Notes: a model not told the origin generated them from the sequence alone. A DNA stretch of 64,000 bases from Bacillota bacterium (GCA_023391695.1 JAEWAK010000003.1:107757-171756); one strand, 5' to 3'; shown: positions 8,884 through 18,889, numbered from the stretch's first letter. Numbers and translations: made by a program.

Positions 8884-9573
8884 TTATGCATAGATTTCTT
8901 TATATAATTCAACGATTGATTTACCGTGTGCTGCCCGAAGTTCTTCTGCTTCACCATTTAAAACCACCGAACCGTTTTTAATGAAAACCGCATTATCTAT
9001 AATCTTTTCCAGTTCATCTACTAAATGGCTTGAAATCAATATGGTCGAATCTTCCCTGGCTACTTCCAGTATCGTGGTCAGAATCTTTTCCCTTGCGATA
9101 ATATCGATTCCATTTAACGGTTCATCCAGCATATAGAGCTCTGCCTTCCTGGCCAGGGTTGCGGCTATTTTCAGTTTTGCAGCCAACCCGGAGGATAAGG
9201 TTTTTGATTTATCCTTCATTCCCAATTCCATTCTTCCAATCAATTCTTCATAACGCTTGCTGTCGAAATCTTCAAAAAAATCCTTATAATACTTACCTAC
9301 ATCCTCTACGGACATATAATTGTAGAAAAATGGTTCCGTAGACATATATGCTACTCTTTTCTTGGATTCCACCCCGATGGGATTTCCCTTATAAGTTACG
9401 GTTCCGCCGGTGGGCTTAACCAGGCCCGCAATGATTTTCATAAGGGTGGTTTTACCGCTGCCGTTTGGTCCAAGCAGGGCATAGATTTTACCCTGTTCCA
9501 CTTCAAGGCTGATTCCGTTAACTGCTGTTTTGTTCATGTATTTCTTTACAAGATCACTGCATTGTAATATCAT
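8884..9573 (-). CDS. ABC transporter ATP-binding protein
   Basis: Energises the adjacent ABC-2 permease. Walker A GPNGSGKTT is near residue 37, a degenerate signature LSSGLAAKLK near 137, Walker B AELYMLDEP near 155 and the H-loop SSHLVDE near 190. A GTG codon at 9582 lies inside the ribosome site region, so the ATG at 9573 (MILQCSDLVKK) with AGGAG 8 bases upstream is the real start. The degenerate LSSGL signature is common in this subgroup. Confidence 0.9.
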   Translation of the reverse strand: MILQCSDLVKKYMNKTAVNGISLEVEQGKIYALLGPNGSGKTTLMKIIAGLVKPTGGTVTYKGNPIGVESKKRVAYMSTEPFFYNYMSVEDVGKYYKDFFEDFDSKRYEELIGRMELGMKDKSKTLSSGLAAKLKIAATLARKAELYMLDEPLNGIDIIAREKILTTILEVAREDSTILISSHLVDELEKIIDNAVFIKNGSVVLNGEAEELRAAHGKSIVELYKEIYA

Positions 9574-9684
9574 ATTCCACACTCCTATTATATTTTTATA
9601 AATTTCCGCCGAGGCGGCTGTGTTAATTGTGAATCTGCAGGGCAGATATTTTACTATGTCCCGGATACTTTCCGGTGATCTACA

Positions 9685-10050
9685 TCACTTACTGCTTATA
9701 TCATATTTATGCTCCAATAAGTTAATTAACTCTTCTTTCGTAAATCCCAGCTGTTTCATTCCTTCTATAAAATTATCCAGAAGGGAACCGGCCATTTCTT
9801 CTCTTATATTTGTCAATTTCTCCATATCCTCCGTAACATAGGTGCCCAGACCTCTTTTGGTAAAACAGATTTCTTCTGCTTCCATTTCCTTGTAGATGCG
9901 GTTCGCGGTATTGGGATTGATTTTGTATTTGAAAGCCAGATCCCTTCCGGACGGGAGTTTCTCACCCATGGCAAGGACACCGTTAACCATATCTTTTTTT
10001 ATATCGTTGATGACCTGCACATATATTGGAATATTGTTGTCAAATTCCAT
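9685..10050 (-). CDS. GntR-family regulator, YtrA type
   Basis: 121 residues: an N-terminal winged helix (IYVQVINDIKKDMVNGVL, then GEKLPSGRDLAFKYKINPNTANRIYKEME) and a short helical dimerisation tail instead of a ligand domain. That is the YtrA subfamily, which autoregulates ABC transporter operons. AAGGAGG precedes the ATG. It is the first gene before the ATPase, permease and 42-residue peptide. An inverted repeat overlapping its own promoter (10164-10187) is the likely operator. Confidence 0.9.
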   Translation of the reverse strand: MEFDNNIPIYVQVINDIKKDMVNGVLAMGEKLPSGRDLAFKYKINPNTANRIYKEMEAEEICFTKRGLGTYVTEDMEKLTNIREEMAGSLLDNFIEGMKQLGFTKEELINLLEHKYDISSK

Positions 10051-10163
10051 CCATTTCCTCCTTTCCTGTTTATTCCGGCTGTTATGCTGTATCTCACTTA
10101 TATATTGTACTCCTGTTCAAAGCGTATATTTGCATTCCGCTTTGCTGCATGTACTTTATCACC

Positions 10164-10206
10164 AGTGAACTAGTCAGATAGTACACTATATTTATATTTA
10201 TGTCAA
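10164..10206 (-). promoter_or_regulatory. Promoter and YtrA-type operator of the GntR/ABC operon
   Basis: Minus-strand TTGACA (10206-10201), 17-base spacer and TACTAT (10183-10178). The inverted repeat AGTGNACT-N8-AGTNCACT (10164-10187) covers the -10 box and start point. GTGT/ACAC-like half-sites around the promoter are typical for autoregulated YtrA proteins. Binding is inferred. Confidence 0.75.
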
Positions 10207-10295
10207 TACCTTTTTTAATTATTTTGAAATATTGTTTGAAATATTATTAATTACTTATAAGTATTTACTTATATGAAAACGGCATACACCCAGGG

Positions 10296-10465
10296 AACAT
10301 GAAACTATGTTTCAGAATTTCATGTTACGATTTGGGGTTCAAAAGTCCAATCCTATTACAATATAAAGAATCCGACGCTGTCACTTCTGTGACATTATCC
10401 CTGGCGTGTCATGTGCATCTTCCCGCAGGGTTTGTTCTTGAATAGGATATAATCTCCAAGAATGC
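10296..10465 (-). ncRNA. Structured intergenic element, copy A
   Basis: Between the GH3 terminator and the GntR promoter. On the minus strand it carries ATTATATCCTAT, GGGAAGATGCACATGACA and a TGTCAC-AGAA-GTGACA hairpin. It shares these blocks with elements at 30361-30420 and 34240-34340. TGACA-TGTCA-TGACA occur in order, so the middle block can pair with either neighbour. The element ends with an AACATGAAA/TTTCATGTT stem at 10296-10327. It could be a small RNA or leader; no known riboswitch consensus fits. Confidence 0.45.
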
Positions 10466-10468
10466 TGC

Positions 10469-10496
10469 AAAAGGGCAGCCATGTGGCTGCCCTTTT
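10469..10496 (-). terminator. Terminator of the GH130-GH38-GH3 operon
   Basis: A perfect 12-bp stem AAAAGGGCAGCC / GGCTGCCCTTTT with an ATGT loop lies 42 bases past the GH3 stop. T-runs are present on both strands. Confidence 0.85.
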
Positions 10497-10537
10497 ATGA
10501 TTTATTCTATTATTCTGTTTATCAGTCCTGCTCCGCC

Positions 10538-12898
10538 TTAATCCAGGTATAAACTGCCGGTCCATAAATCCCTGCAGCCATCCGACAATATTAACACGAA
10601 TTCTCCCGGTTCGGCAATGAACTGCATTTTATCATTCCATAGGGACAGTTTTTCCTCCGTTAAACTTAAAGTACACGGCTTTGTTTCCCCTTTGGGAACC
10701 CATATCTTTTGGAAGGCTTTTAATTCCCTGACCCTGCGGATGGTACTGGCCTGTATATCCTTTACATAAAGCATCGGAACGGAATAACCGTCGTAATCAC
10801 CGTGGTTGGTAATATTAAACTTTATTAGAATTTCTCCATGCCGCAGTTCTTTCGAAGAAATTGTGCAGGAATTTCCTTTGGTTTCGCCATTTTCCCGTAA
10901 CCCCTTTCTCTGATACCCTTGATCCGGTTCAAAGGGAACGTATTCCAGGGCAGTATCCGTAAGACCAAATTCCGTATAACTTAAACCGTAACCAAAAGAA
11001 TACAGGGGTGTTTTTTCAATATCATAATAATTCATTCCGGCATATGAATTCTTATAATTATAATAAACCGGAACCTGTCCCGGGTGCCTTGGAAGGGAAA
11101 CCGGAAGATGCCCGGAAGGGTTAACCTCGCCGAATAGAATTTCAGCTATGGCCTGCCCGCCTGACATGCCCGGATAAAAGGCACAAAGAACCGCATCGGC
11201 GTGTTTTACGGTATCCGTTACCGCATAAGGCCTTCCCTGAATAAGCACCGTGATGCACAGCCGGCCGGTTTTATATACTGCCTCCGCCAATTCCTTCTGC
11301 AGGCCGGGCAGCCTTAATTCCCCGCAGTCCACACCTTCGCCGCAGTCCATGGTAAGGGTTCCGGCGGTTTTGGCAGCTCCGTTGGTATCAAAGTCCGCCC
11401 CGCTAAAACGGCTGGAGGAACCGCCAAGTACCAAAACCGTGCAGTCACAGGAAGCTGCAAGGTCTGCGGCTTCCCAAATCTCTTCTTTGGTACCCTGGAA
11501 TAATCCACAGCCTTTATGATACTTAATCTCAACGGAATCCCCGCTTTTTTGAAGAAAATCCTGAATACCTTTTAAAACCGTAATGCCATCTCCAGGGTTA
11601 ACGGGAGGGGTATAATCTCCTAACTGATTGTAAATTTCATCCGCATTGGGTCCGATCACGGCCAGGGTTTTCAGCTTTTTGGCATTCAGGGGAAGAATCC
11701 GGTTTTCATTTTTCAGCAGCACGACGGATTCCCTGGCTAGTTTCAGTGCTTCCGGGTATTTCTCATAAGTATAGCCTGCCCAGGAATCCTTTTCTTCTAT
11801 AAAAGGATTTTCAAACAGCCCCAGTTCAAACTTAAGGGTAAGTACCCGAATTACCGCGTCATCAAGGTCTTCCAAGGAAATCAGGCCCTGTCCGAGTGCT
11901 TCTTCCAGCCTTGTAAACCCCTTATCCCATAAGCTGATATTAATACCGGACTTTAAAGCCAGGGCAGCAGAGTTTACATTATCCCCGGTCATGACATCCA
12001 GCTGGTCGATTGCCACTCCGTCGGCCATAATTACACCTTTAAACTGCATTTCGTCCCGGAGGATGTCCGTTAAAAGCTTTTTATTCCCATGGCAGGGAAT
12101 GCCGTCGATTTCATTGTAAGCCGCCATGATTCCCCTGACCCCTGCCTCACAGCAGGCCTTTGCAGCAGGAAGGTGAATTTCCCTCAGTTCCCTTTCGCCA
12201 ATACGGGCAGCACTGGCATTGATTCCTCCCGTGCCTTCCCCCTGGGCGCAGAAATGCTTTGCAACGGCTACAATGCCGTTATTCTGTATCCCCTCTACGG
12301 CTGCCCGGGCAAGTACGGAACAAAGATAAGGGTCTTCCCCATAACACTCTTCACTCCGTCCCCATCTGGGATCCCTTAAGACATCCAGAACCGATACCAG
12401 GGCCATATGAACACCCATTTCTTTCAACTGCTGCCCGCATACCTGATAAGCACTTCCTAGCAGCTCGGGATGAAAAGCCGCGCCCGCACTTAAATTGACC
12501 GGCAGCAGGTATCCGGATAGGGCCTGGTGGCCATGGGGGCATTCCGAACTTAACAGCATGGGAATTCCAAACCTGGAATGTTTAAGGACATACCTCTGCA
12601 CCATATTATAAGCTTTAGGCGCAAGAACTCCCGTAAGACCGGTTGTATAGTCCTTTCCCGACCAGGGATCCGCGCGGTAAAGGCCGTATAAGACACCCAG
12701 ACCTCCGAATTTCTTCACTTCTTCTTTGAATTCATCGGTTAATTCGATCAGGCCGCCCTTACGTTTATAAATAGAAAAGCCATATAATCTTTGATTTAAC
12801 TGTCCGACCTTTTCCCCTACCGACATAAGAGATAATAAATTCTCGGCACGCTTCGCTGCGGAAAGGGTTTTATCCTGATATAGATAAGACATATTCAT
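10538..12898 (-). CDS. Glycoside hydrolase family 3 (beta-glycosidase)
   Basis: 786 residues with the GH3 barrel (about 20-370), the alpha/beta sandwich domain (about 400-620) and a C-terminal fibronectin III-like domain (about 680-780). KHFCAQGE and the nucleophile segment GVIMADG (Asp293) are present. There is no signal peptide, so it acts on imported oligosaccharides. GH3 members cleave beta-glucosides, beta-xylosides or beta-N-acetylglucosaminides; the family alone does not fix the substrate. It is the last gene of the mannoside operon, 36 bases after GH38. GGAGG precedes the ATG. Confidence 0.9.
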   Translation of the reverse strand: MNMSYLYQDKTLSAAKRAENLLSLMSVGEKVGQLNQRLYGFSIYKRKGGLIELTDEFKEEVKKFGGLGVLYGLYRADPWSGKDYTTGLTGVLAPKAYNMVQRYVLKHSRFGIPMLLSSECPHGHQALSGYLLPVNLSAGAAFHPELLGSAYQVCGQQLKEMGVHMALVSVLDVLRDPRWGRSEECYGEDPYLCSVLARAAVEGIQNNGIVAVAKHFCAQGEGTGGINASAARIGERELREIHLPAAKACCEAGVRGIMAAYNEIDGIPCHGNKKLLTDILRDEMQFKGVIMADGVAIDQLDVMTGDNVNSAALALKSGINISLWDKGFTRLEEALGQGLISLEDLDDAVIRVLTLKFELGLFENPFIEEKDSWAGYTYEKYPEALKLARESVVLLKNENRILPLNAKKLKTLAVIGPNADEIYNQLGDYTPPVNPGDGITVLKGIQDFLQKSGDSVEIKYHKGCGLFQGTKEEIWEAADLAASCDCTVLVLGGSSSRFSGADFDTNGAAKTAGTLTMDCGEGVDCGELRLPGLQKELAEAVYKTGRLCITVLIQGRPYAVTDTVKHADAVLCAFYPGMSGGQAIAEILFGEVNPSGHLPVSLPRHPGQVPVYYNYKNSYAGMNYYDIEKTPLYSFGYGLSYTEFGLTDTALEYVPFEPDQGYQRKGLRENGETKGNSCTISSKELRHGEILIKFNITNHGDYDGYSVPMLYVKDIQASTIRRVRELKAFQKIWVPKGETKPCTLSLTEEKLSLWNDKMQFIAEPGEFVLILSDGCRDLWTGSLYLD

Positions 12899-12934
12899 GA
12901 CCTCCGTTTTCCTGTTTGGTACGAAAGAAACCAG

Positions 12935-15900
12935 TTACTTAAAAATAATCCGGTAGGTTTTTATTTCGTAAGGTTTTATACTTACTTTAAATCCCTTTTC
13001 TGTTACCGGAATATCATCTGCATTTTCCTCCAACAGATTACATTCCTGTACGGAGGCAATGGAGGCGGCTGCTTCCAGTTTTACTTCTGCATTGGTCAGG
13101 GCATTTTCACATTCGTACATACGAAGGATGATACCGTTGCCGTCTTCGGCTAATTTCACGGTCTCCAGCATGATATTGGACTTATCGACGGCTGCAAAGG
13201 ATTTTACCGTGCCCGGAATACCGCCCTTGACCGCATAAGCCTGCTGATTTAACTTATATGCTTCCTGAACCGTTCCGCCGTTTCTCCAGGTTTCGGCATG
13301 GGGATACAGGGCATAGGTAAAGTAATGTTCCTCCTGGTCCGTAACAGGATTTGGCTCTATGCCGGACTTAATCAGGGTAATTGCCATATTGCCGTCTTTT
13401 ATGGAATGTCCGTACTTACAGTCATTTAGTAAGCTGACCCCATAATGTCCTTCGGATAGATCAATCCATTTCTGACCGCAGCTTTCAAATCTTGCTTTAT
13501 CCCAGCTGGTATTGGTATGAACCTTCCTTGTTACATTGCCGAACTGGATATCAAAGGTTGCTTCATCGGAATGGATATTAACCGGAAAATGGACTTTTAA
13601 CAAGTGCTGGTGTTCCTTCCAATCCACATAAGTATCAAATTCGATCCTTCTGCTGTTTGCATAGAAATAAATTCTTTGTCTGATGGTGGAATTACTGATT
13701 TTACGCTCGATCTCCAGGGCTGCCCTTACCGTACCGATTTCCGTCCATTCCATACGGGTCACCCCAGTGGCATCCCAGTATTTTTCCGTGTAAAAGACGT
13801 CAATATCCCAGTTATCATAATAAATAGGTTTATCTTCATACATACGCATCAGATTGCCGTATTCTCCGTCTTTTAACACTTCCCTGTCATTTTCCTTGTC
13901 ATAAACGGAAGTAAACAGGCCCTGTTCATTGATGTTGATCCGATAGAACGGTGTTTCCAGCAGATTATCGTCAAGGGTAAAGGGAACTTCTGCTTCCCTG
14001 TCCGCCAATGCAAAGGTCTTACTGCCCTTAGACGGAAGACCGGTAACGTAAGCCACCGCTCCTGCTGCCGTCTGCTGAACGGGATAATAATTTCTGTACT
14101 GGTCCGTTAATGCGGATGCACTGCATTCTCCCAGATTTACGATATCGCCCCGTTCAAAGCCCAGGGTATTATATACCGTAATTCCTTCTCCCCGATCGGT
14201 CAAAGCATCAAGGCGTTCCTGTATCAATCCATTTATTTTTTCCGTAAGTTCGGCGTATTCTTTTTTCGTCACTTCATAAACTTCATGTATAGAGGAACCG
14301 GGCAGGATATCATGGAACTGGTTGATCAGTACGGTTTTCCATATGGAATCCAGTTCCCCGGCAGGATATGCTTTTTGTTCCAGAGCCAGCACGGATAATA
14401 ATTCCAGATCCATAAGCATCAGCTCACTCTTTCGGTTGGAACGTTTATTCCTGGCCATGGAGGTGTACGTACCCCTGTGGTATTCAAAATAAAATTCACC
14501 TTCCCATACGGCAAGCCTTTTATTATCTTTTACCCGGTCATAGAGTTCTTTAAAATAAGTTCCCGCAAATTCCTGACGCACTTTCGGAATGCCCCGTACC
14601 CCCTTTTCCATCCGGCGGGAGGTCTCTAACATTTCCCTGGTAGGGCCGCCTCCTCCGTCCCCGTACCCATAGGAAATTAAAATGTCATTGTTGATTTCTT
14701 TATTCTGGTAACGGGTCCAGCCTCCCATAATGGAATCCGGATGGAGCATACCGTTATAGGTTGTAAAAAATTCCTCGGCATCCTGGCCAACTCCAAGAGT
14801 TGTGATTAAATGGGTCAGGATTTCCGTTCCGTCAATGCCTCTCCAAAGAAGAGTATCATTCGGCATCTTATTAAACTGGTTCCAGGCTAATTTCGTCGTC
14901 ATAAAATAGTCGATTCCGCTTTTTTTCATAATCTGCGGCAATGCCCCCGAATAGCCGAATACATCCGGAAGCCATAATATTTTATTATCTATGCCAAACT
15001 CTTCCTGAAAGAATTTTTTGCCGTGCATAAACTGGCGCACTAAAGATTCCCCGGAGGTTAAATTGCAGTCGGCTTCCACCCACATGCCGCCTTCCGGCTC
15101 CCAGCGCCCTTCCTTAACACGTTCCTTCAAACGTACATAAAGTTCCGGATATCTTTTCTTTAAGAAATAATATAATTGGGGCTGGCTGGACATAAATTTG
15201 TAATTCGGATACTCTTCCATTAACTTCAATACAGTGGCAAAACTGCGCCCTACTTTTTCCCGGGTCTGTTCCACAGTCCACCACCAGGCCACATCAATAT
15301 GGGTATGGCCGATACAGGTTGCTATTACATCTTCAAATCCGGCCATATCCGTATACAGTGCTTTATCTAAATATTCGTCCGCCTCTTCCAGTGTAGTGTA
15401 GAAAGCCTCCGAATAAGGTGTTCTCAAGTCCAGTTTGTTAATACAGTTATTTAATACGTTCTCTATATCCCTTCTTACTTTATCATCCTTTTCCATTCGG
15501 GAAAAAGCACTTAAAGGCACTTTTATATCATAATATAATTTTTCAATTTTGGGGTCTATCTCAAACATTTCCACAATCAGATTAAACTCCGTATGTAAAA
15601 TGCCCGTATAAGACTGTAAATCCAGCCGGTAAGTCTGTCCGGCCACAGCCGATTCCGTCAATAATACCCGCCTGTGGTTCATATCAATACCCTGTGTTGC
15701 CACATTATCCACAAATAAGAGAAATTGCGGATTTTTACCGTCATCCCACTCTTCTATCTGGGTTTTTACGTTCATCCACATGGATTTTCCCTGAAGACTG
15801 TCCGGGACCGTAAAAGTTGTCCGGAACCAGTAATGCTCATCGGGACCATACCAGTGCATGGTTTTACTGTCAAATTCCTGCCAGGGCTCTTTAAAAGCCT

Positions 15901-16027
15901 CCGCTTCTTCAGGATGAATGTAATTTCCTTTTTTGTATGTCCAGTTTTCTACCGGAATTTTCTGAACAACGGACAGCTTATTTAATTCGTCGCAAATCAC
16001 ATTAATTCTTTTATCAATAAAATCCAT
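12935..16027 (-). CDS. Glycoside hydrolase family 38 alpha-mannosidase
   Basis: Cleaves alpha-linked mannose from imported glycans, in the cytosol (no signal peptide). The zinc-site motif HTHIDVAWWW is at residues 241-250, LWLPDVFGYS with nucleophile Asp355 follows, and the long C-terminal beta domains are complete. Length 1030 is normal for bacterial GH38. The frame opens with a TTG at 16033, but the ATG at 16027 has GGGAG 6 bases upstream. It lies between GH130 and GH3 on the same strand. Confidence 0.95.
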   Translation of the reverse strand: MDFIDKRINVICDELNKLSVVQKIPVENWTYKKGNYIHPEEAEAFKEPWQEFDSKTMHWYGPDEHYWFRTTFTVPDSLQGKSMWMNVKTQIEEWDDGKNPQFLLFVDNVATQGIDMNHRRVLLTESAVAGQTYRLDLQSYTGILHTEFNLIVEMFEIDPKIEKLYYDIKVPLSAFSRMEKDDKVRRDIENVLNNCINKLDLRTPYSEAFYTTLEEADEYLDKALYTDMAGFEDVIATCIGHTHIDVAWWWTVEQTREKVGRSFATVLKLMEEYPNYKFMSSQPQLYYFLKKRYPELYVRLKERVKEGRWEPEGGMWVEADCNLTSGESLVRQFMHGKKFFQEEFGIDNKILWLPDVFGYSGALPQIMKKSGIDYFMTTKLAWNQFNKMPNDTLLWRGIDGTEILTHLITTLGVGQDAEEFFTTYNGMLHPDSIMGGWTRYQNKEINNDILISYGYGDGGGGPTREMLETSRRMEKGVRGIPKVRQEFAGTYFKELYDRVKDNKRLAVWEGEFYFEYHRGTYTSMARNKRSNRKSELMLMDLELLSVLALEQKAYPAGELDSIWKTVLINQFHDILPGSSIHEVYEVTKKEYAELTEKINGLIQERLDALTDRGEGITVYNTLGFERGDIVNLGECSASALTDQYRNYYPVQQTAAGAVAYVTGLPSKGSKTFALADREAEVPFTLDDNLLETPFYRININEQGLFTSVYDKENDREVLKDGEYGNLMRMYEDKPIYYDNWDIDVFYTEKYWDATGVTRMEWTEIGTVRAALEIERKISNSTIRQRIYFYANSRRIEFDTYVDWKEHQHLLKVHFPVNIHSDEATFDIQFGNVTRKVHTNTSWDKARFESCGQKWIDLSEGHYGVSLLNDCKYGHSIKDGNMAITLIKSGIEPNPVTDQEEHYFTYALYPHAETWRNGGTVQEAYKLNQQAYAVKGGIPGTVKSFAAVDKSNIMLETVKLAEDGNGIILRMYECENALTNAEVKLEAAASIASVQECNLLEENADDIPVTEKGFKVSIKPYEIKTYRIIFK

Positions 16028-16147
16028 GTGCAACTCCCTTCCGCGCAGCTGCGCCTTAAACGTTTCTTATTATATTGGTTTGATTCCAAACCTGCAGACA
16101 GGGCATAACCGAAACACTTCCTCAGTTACTGCCCGTTGTGCATATTA

Positions 16148-17137
16148 TTATAAAGGATTTTTCTTCATATATTCCATTAAATCATTTACTGTCGTAAAAG
16201 CCAGGCCTGTCACCGTATCGGCACATCCGTAATACAGGGCAATACGGCCGGTATCCGCATCCGTTAATGCCGCGCAGGGGAATACAACATTGGGAACGTC
16301 GCCCACACATTCATAGTATTCATGAGGCGCCAGAATATAATACTTGGAACGGCACTTTACTTTCCAGGGTTCCTCAAGGTCCAGCAGTGCACAGCCCACG
16401 CGGTAGACAAAACCGTTACAGGTATTAATAACACCGTGATAGATCAAAAGCCATCCCTCATCCGTTTCAATTGGCACCGGCCCGGGTCCGATTTTCGTTG
16501 ACTGCCATGCGGATGCATCGCCTTTTACAGGATCCATGACATGGCGGTGATGTCCCCAGTATTCCAGATCTTTGCTGCGGCTGTAAAAAATATCCCCGAA
16601 AGGTGTATGTCCCGTATCACTGGGGCGGCTTAAAAGACCGTAATATCCGTCGATTTTACGGGGGAACAATACCCCGTTGCGGTTATAGGGAAGGAACGCA
16701 TTCTCCAACTGGTAAAAAGTTTTAAAATCAAAGGTATATCCCACACCGATCGTAGGCCCATGGTATCCGTTACACCAGGTTACGTAATACCGGTCTTCCA
16801 CAAAGCATACCCTGGGATCGTAACGGTATTCCCTTTTTAGTATTTCCCCGTCTTCCCCTTCAAATGTAATAGGCTCTTCCTTAATTTCCCAATGGATACC
16901 GTCCTTGCTGAACCCGGGAAACAAATCCATGCTCACCGATTTACTGTCGCAGCGGAATACGCCTGCATACCCGTCTTTAAAAGGGACCACGGCGCTGTTA
17001 AATACACTGTTTGAGGATTCAATGGCATCCCTTCCGATAATCGGGTTCTCAGGGTACCGCCATACCGGCATTTTATAATTTTCCGGTTTCTCCATCCATG
17101 GAATACCAGGTAATGAATTACCAATAATCTTACTCAT
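16148..17137 (-). CDS. GH130 beta-mannoside phosphorylase
   Basis: A five-bladed propeller enzyme that phosphorolyses beta-1,4-mannosides to mannose-1-phosphate. Visible features are RYPENPIIGR (residues 28-37), NSAVVPFKDGYAGVFR, the catalytic-region YDPRVCFVEDRYYVTWCN and the GPGPVPIETDEGWLLIYHG segment. The 329-residue length and the absence of a signal peptide fit the mannooligosaccharide and mannosyl-N-acetylglucosamine phosphorylases. With GH38 beside it, Man-GlcNAc from N-glycans is an attractive substrate, but that is inference. GGAGG lies 9 bases before the ATG. Confidence 0.9.
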   Translation of the reverse strand: MSKIIGNSLPGIPWMEKPENYKMPVWRYPENPIIGRDAIESSNSVFNSAVVPFKDGYAGVFRCDSKSVSMDLFPGFSKDGIHWEIKEEPITFEGEDGEILKREYRYDPRVCFVEDRYYVTWCNGYHGPTIGVGYTFDFKTFYQLENAFLPYNRNGVLFPRKIDGYYGLLSRPSDTGHTPFGDIFYSRSKDLEYWGHHRHVMDPVKGDASAWQSTKIGPGPVPIETDEGWLLIYHGVINTCNGFVYRVGCALLDLEEPWKVKCRSKYYILAPHEYYECVGDVPNVVFPCAALTDADTGRIALYYGCADTVTGLAFTTVNDLMEYMKKNPL

Positions 17138-17185
17138 TATTAATAGCCTCCTATTAGCTTGTAATCAATTTTCTGCAAAGAAAAA

Positions 17186-17273
17186 GGACTGCTGCAAAAT
17201 ATCAGTTTATTACACCTGTGGAGGATTAATTTCCTATCCCAGGTAATATGTCTATGAATTTTGCAACAGCCCT
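17186..17273 (-). terminator. Long hairpin between binding protein and GH130 (attenuator)
   Basis: In minus-strand RNA, GGGCUGUUGCAAAAU pairs throughout with AUUUUGCAGCAGUCC using G-U pairs, and TATTACCTG pairs with CAGGTGTAATA inside. TTTTT follows. The G-U pairs work only in minus-strand RNA, which fixes the orientation. It lies immediately after the binding-protein stop and only about 40 bases before GH130, with no obvious second promoter between. It probably sets the transporter to enzyme expression ratio. Confidence 0.75.
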
Positions 17274-17282
17274 ATGGTATTA

Positions 17283-18764
17283 TTATTTATTATACATAGC
17301 GTCAATCTGTGATTGAGCTTCTTTCACAATGGTCTGGAAACCGGCTGCATTAAGTTCGGAACTGATTTTCTTAACTAATTCTCTTGGTTCCCTTGCACCT
17401 GTCATCAACTCACTTCTGTATTTTTCATATATGGAACGGCAATTGGCAAGTTCTGTTTCAATTTTGCTGGTATCAAGGTTAAATCCTAATAAAACAGAAG
17501 GACTTGCATTCGCATTTAATTCTTTCACTTCATCCCATTGATTGAATTCATCACTGGCAAGTTTGGTTACGGTAAAGAATGTTCCCTGGGTATATCCTGC
17601 CATGTCCCACTCATTATTTAACTTCTCGATTTCACCGTTGTCGGTATACTTAAAGTTTTCACCTTCCACACCGTAATAGAATGCGTCCCTTACCTTGGAA
17701 TCCAGGTTAAGTAACTGTAAAAACTGCAGGCATTTCTCAGGATATTGGGAACTGGAAGAAATACCGTTTAAGGAACCGCGAACTGTGTTATTGGATACAA
17801 TGGTGTCAATGAATTTAGAAGTAACCGCTTCCGCACCCATATTAGGTCCCCAGGTGGTTTTTGCTGCACCCGACCATCCCTGGGCTGTATAAAACATTCT
17901 GTAACTCGGTGCTTCGCCGACTGCCGGAGCATCCGCATTAATGATACCTTCACCATACCACTGGTGAATCACATCCAACTGGCTTAAAATGTCTTCCTGT
18001 TCCAAAACATTAACTATCTTGCGTGACTGGTCGTCATATCTTACCCCCAAAGCAGGCAGGCCGACACCCATCTGATCATATACACTTGTTATAACTTCGA
18101 AACCGTTTTTATCAAGAATAACCGGAGTAGTCCCTTCCCCGTCTTTGACAGTTTTCAAAATATCCGTTAATCCGGCTAATGTATTAATGTTTTCATAATC
18201 GATGGAATATTTGTCAACAATGGCTTTATCCCATACAAAATACTGGGTAGAAGAACTGTCTTTGTAAGTAGGCACGGAATAAACCTTGCCGTTTACGGAA
18301 ACTGCGTCCCAATAATCGGCAGGTATGTAGGAATACAAATCCAGTGCCGTATTCTTAACCATATCCGTAATATCAAGGAACGCGCCCAGTGCGACCTCGC
18401 TGTTATACTTATTCCCATCCGTAAATAATATATCAAAATTTTCACCCGAGTTAACTATTACACTTCTTCTTGTATCCCAGTCACCCCAGGGAACGACTTC
18501 AACATCAATATTAACCCCGATTTTTTCTGCTAAATACGGATTTACCTTAGTTAACCATGCGTCATAATTCGTCGGCATGCCGTTACCTACCATAATCCAC
18601 TTTAAAGTTACAACTTCTCCATCTCCTGTTTCTGAAGATGTCTCCTTACCGCCTGTCGTATTATTCCCTGCTGAATTATTTTCCCCCTTCTTGGAACAGC
18701 CAACAATGGCAGCTGACATCATTGTAAATACCATGAATAATGCCAATATTTTTCTTAATTTCAT
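17283..18764 (-). CDS. Sugar ABC transporter substrate-binding lipoprotein (LplA-like)
   Basis: 493 residues. A lipoprotein signal peptide with lipobox SAAIVGC (Cys23) is followed by a Gly/Asn/Thr/Ser-rich linker and an extracellular solute-binding family 1 fold. It captures oligosaccharides outside the cell and delivers them to the two permeases upstream in the operon. No ATPase gene is nearby; a shared MsmK-type ATPase is usual for such systems. AAAGGAGG precedes the ATG. Ligand specificity (mannosides) is inferred from the downstream enzymes. Confidence 0.93.
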   Translation of the reverse strand: MKLRKILALFMVFTMMSAAIVGCSKKGENNSAGNNTTGGKETSSETGDGEVVTLKWIMVGNGMPTNYDAWLTKVNPYLAEKIGVNIDVEVVPWGDWDTRRSVIVNSGENFDILFTDGNKYNSEVALGAFLDITDMVKNTALDLYSYIPADYWDAVSVNGKVYSVPTYKDSSSTQYFVWDKAIVDKYSIDYENINTLAGLTDILKTVKDGEGTTPVILDKNGFEVITSVYDQMGVGLPALGVRYDDQSRKIVNVLEQEDILSQLDVIHQWYGEGIINADAPAVGEAPSYRMFYTAQGWSGAAKTTWGPNMGAEAVTSKFIDTIVSNNTVRGSLNGISSSSQYPEKCLQFLQLLNLDSKVRDAFYYGVEGENFKYTDNGEIEKLNNEWDMAGYTQGTFFTVTKLASDEFNQWDEVKELNANASPSVLLGFNLDTSKIETELANCRSIYEKYRSELMTGAREPRELVKKISSELNAAGFQTIVKEAQSQIDAMYNK

Positions 18765-18889
18765 AGCTCATCCTCCTTTAATTTTCGTTTTACTTCTACC
18801 AAAAATGTTACTGCATTTGGTATCTTAAACCTCTATATAAATCTCCTGCCGGTTAAGCCCTAAAAACCGCCCCTCAGGAAAAATTTATA

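Noticed and set aside
10336..10465. Cyclic di-GMP (GEMM) riboswitch for the three-copy element
   Set aside because: The AAACC and GGGA-GCA pieces are suggestive near a chemoreceptor, but the conserved GEMM core and tetraloop-receptor blocks are absent.
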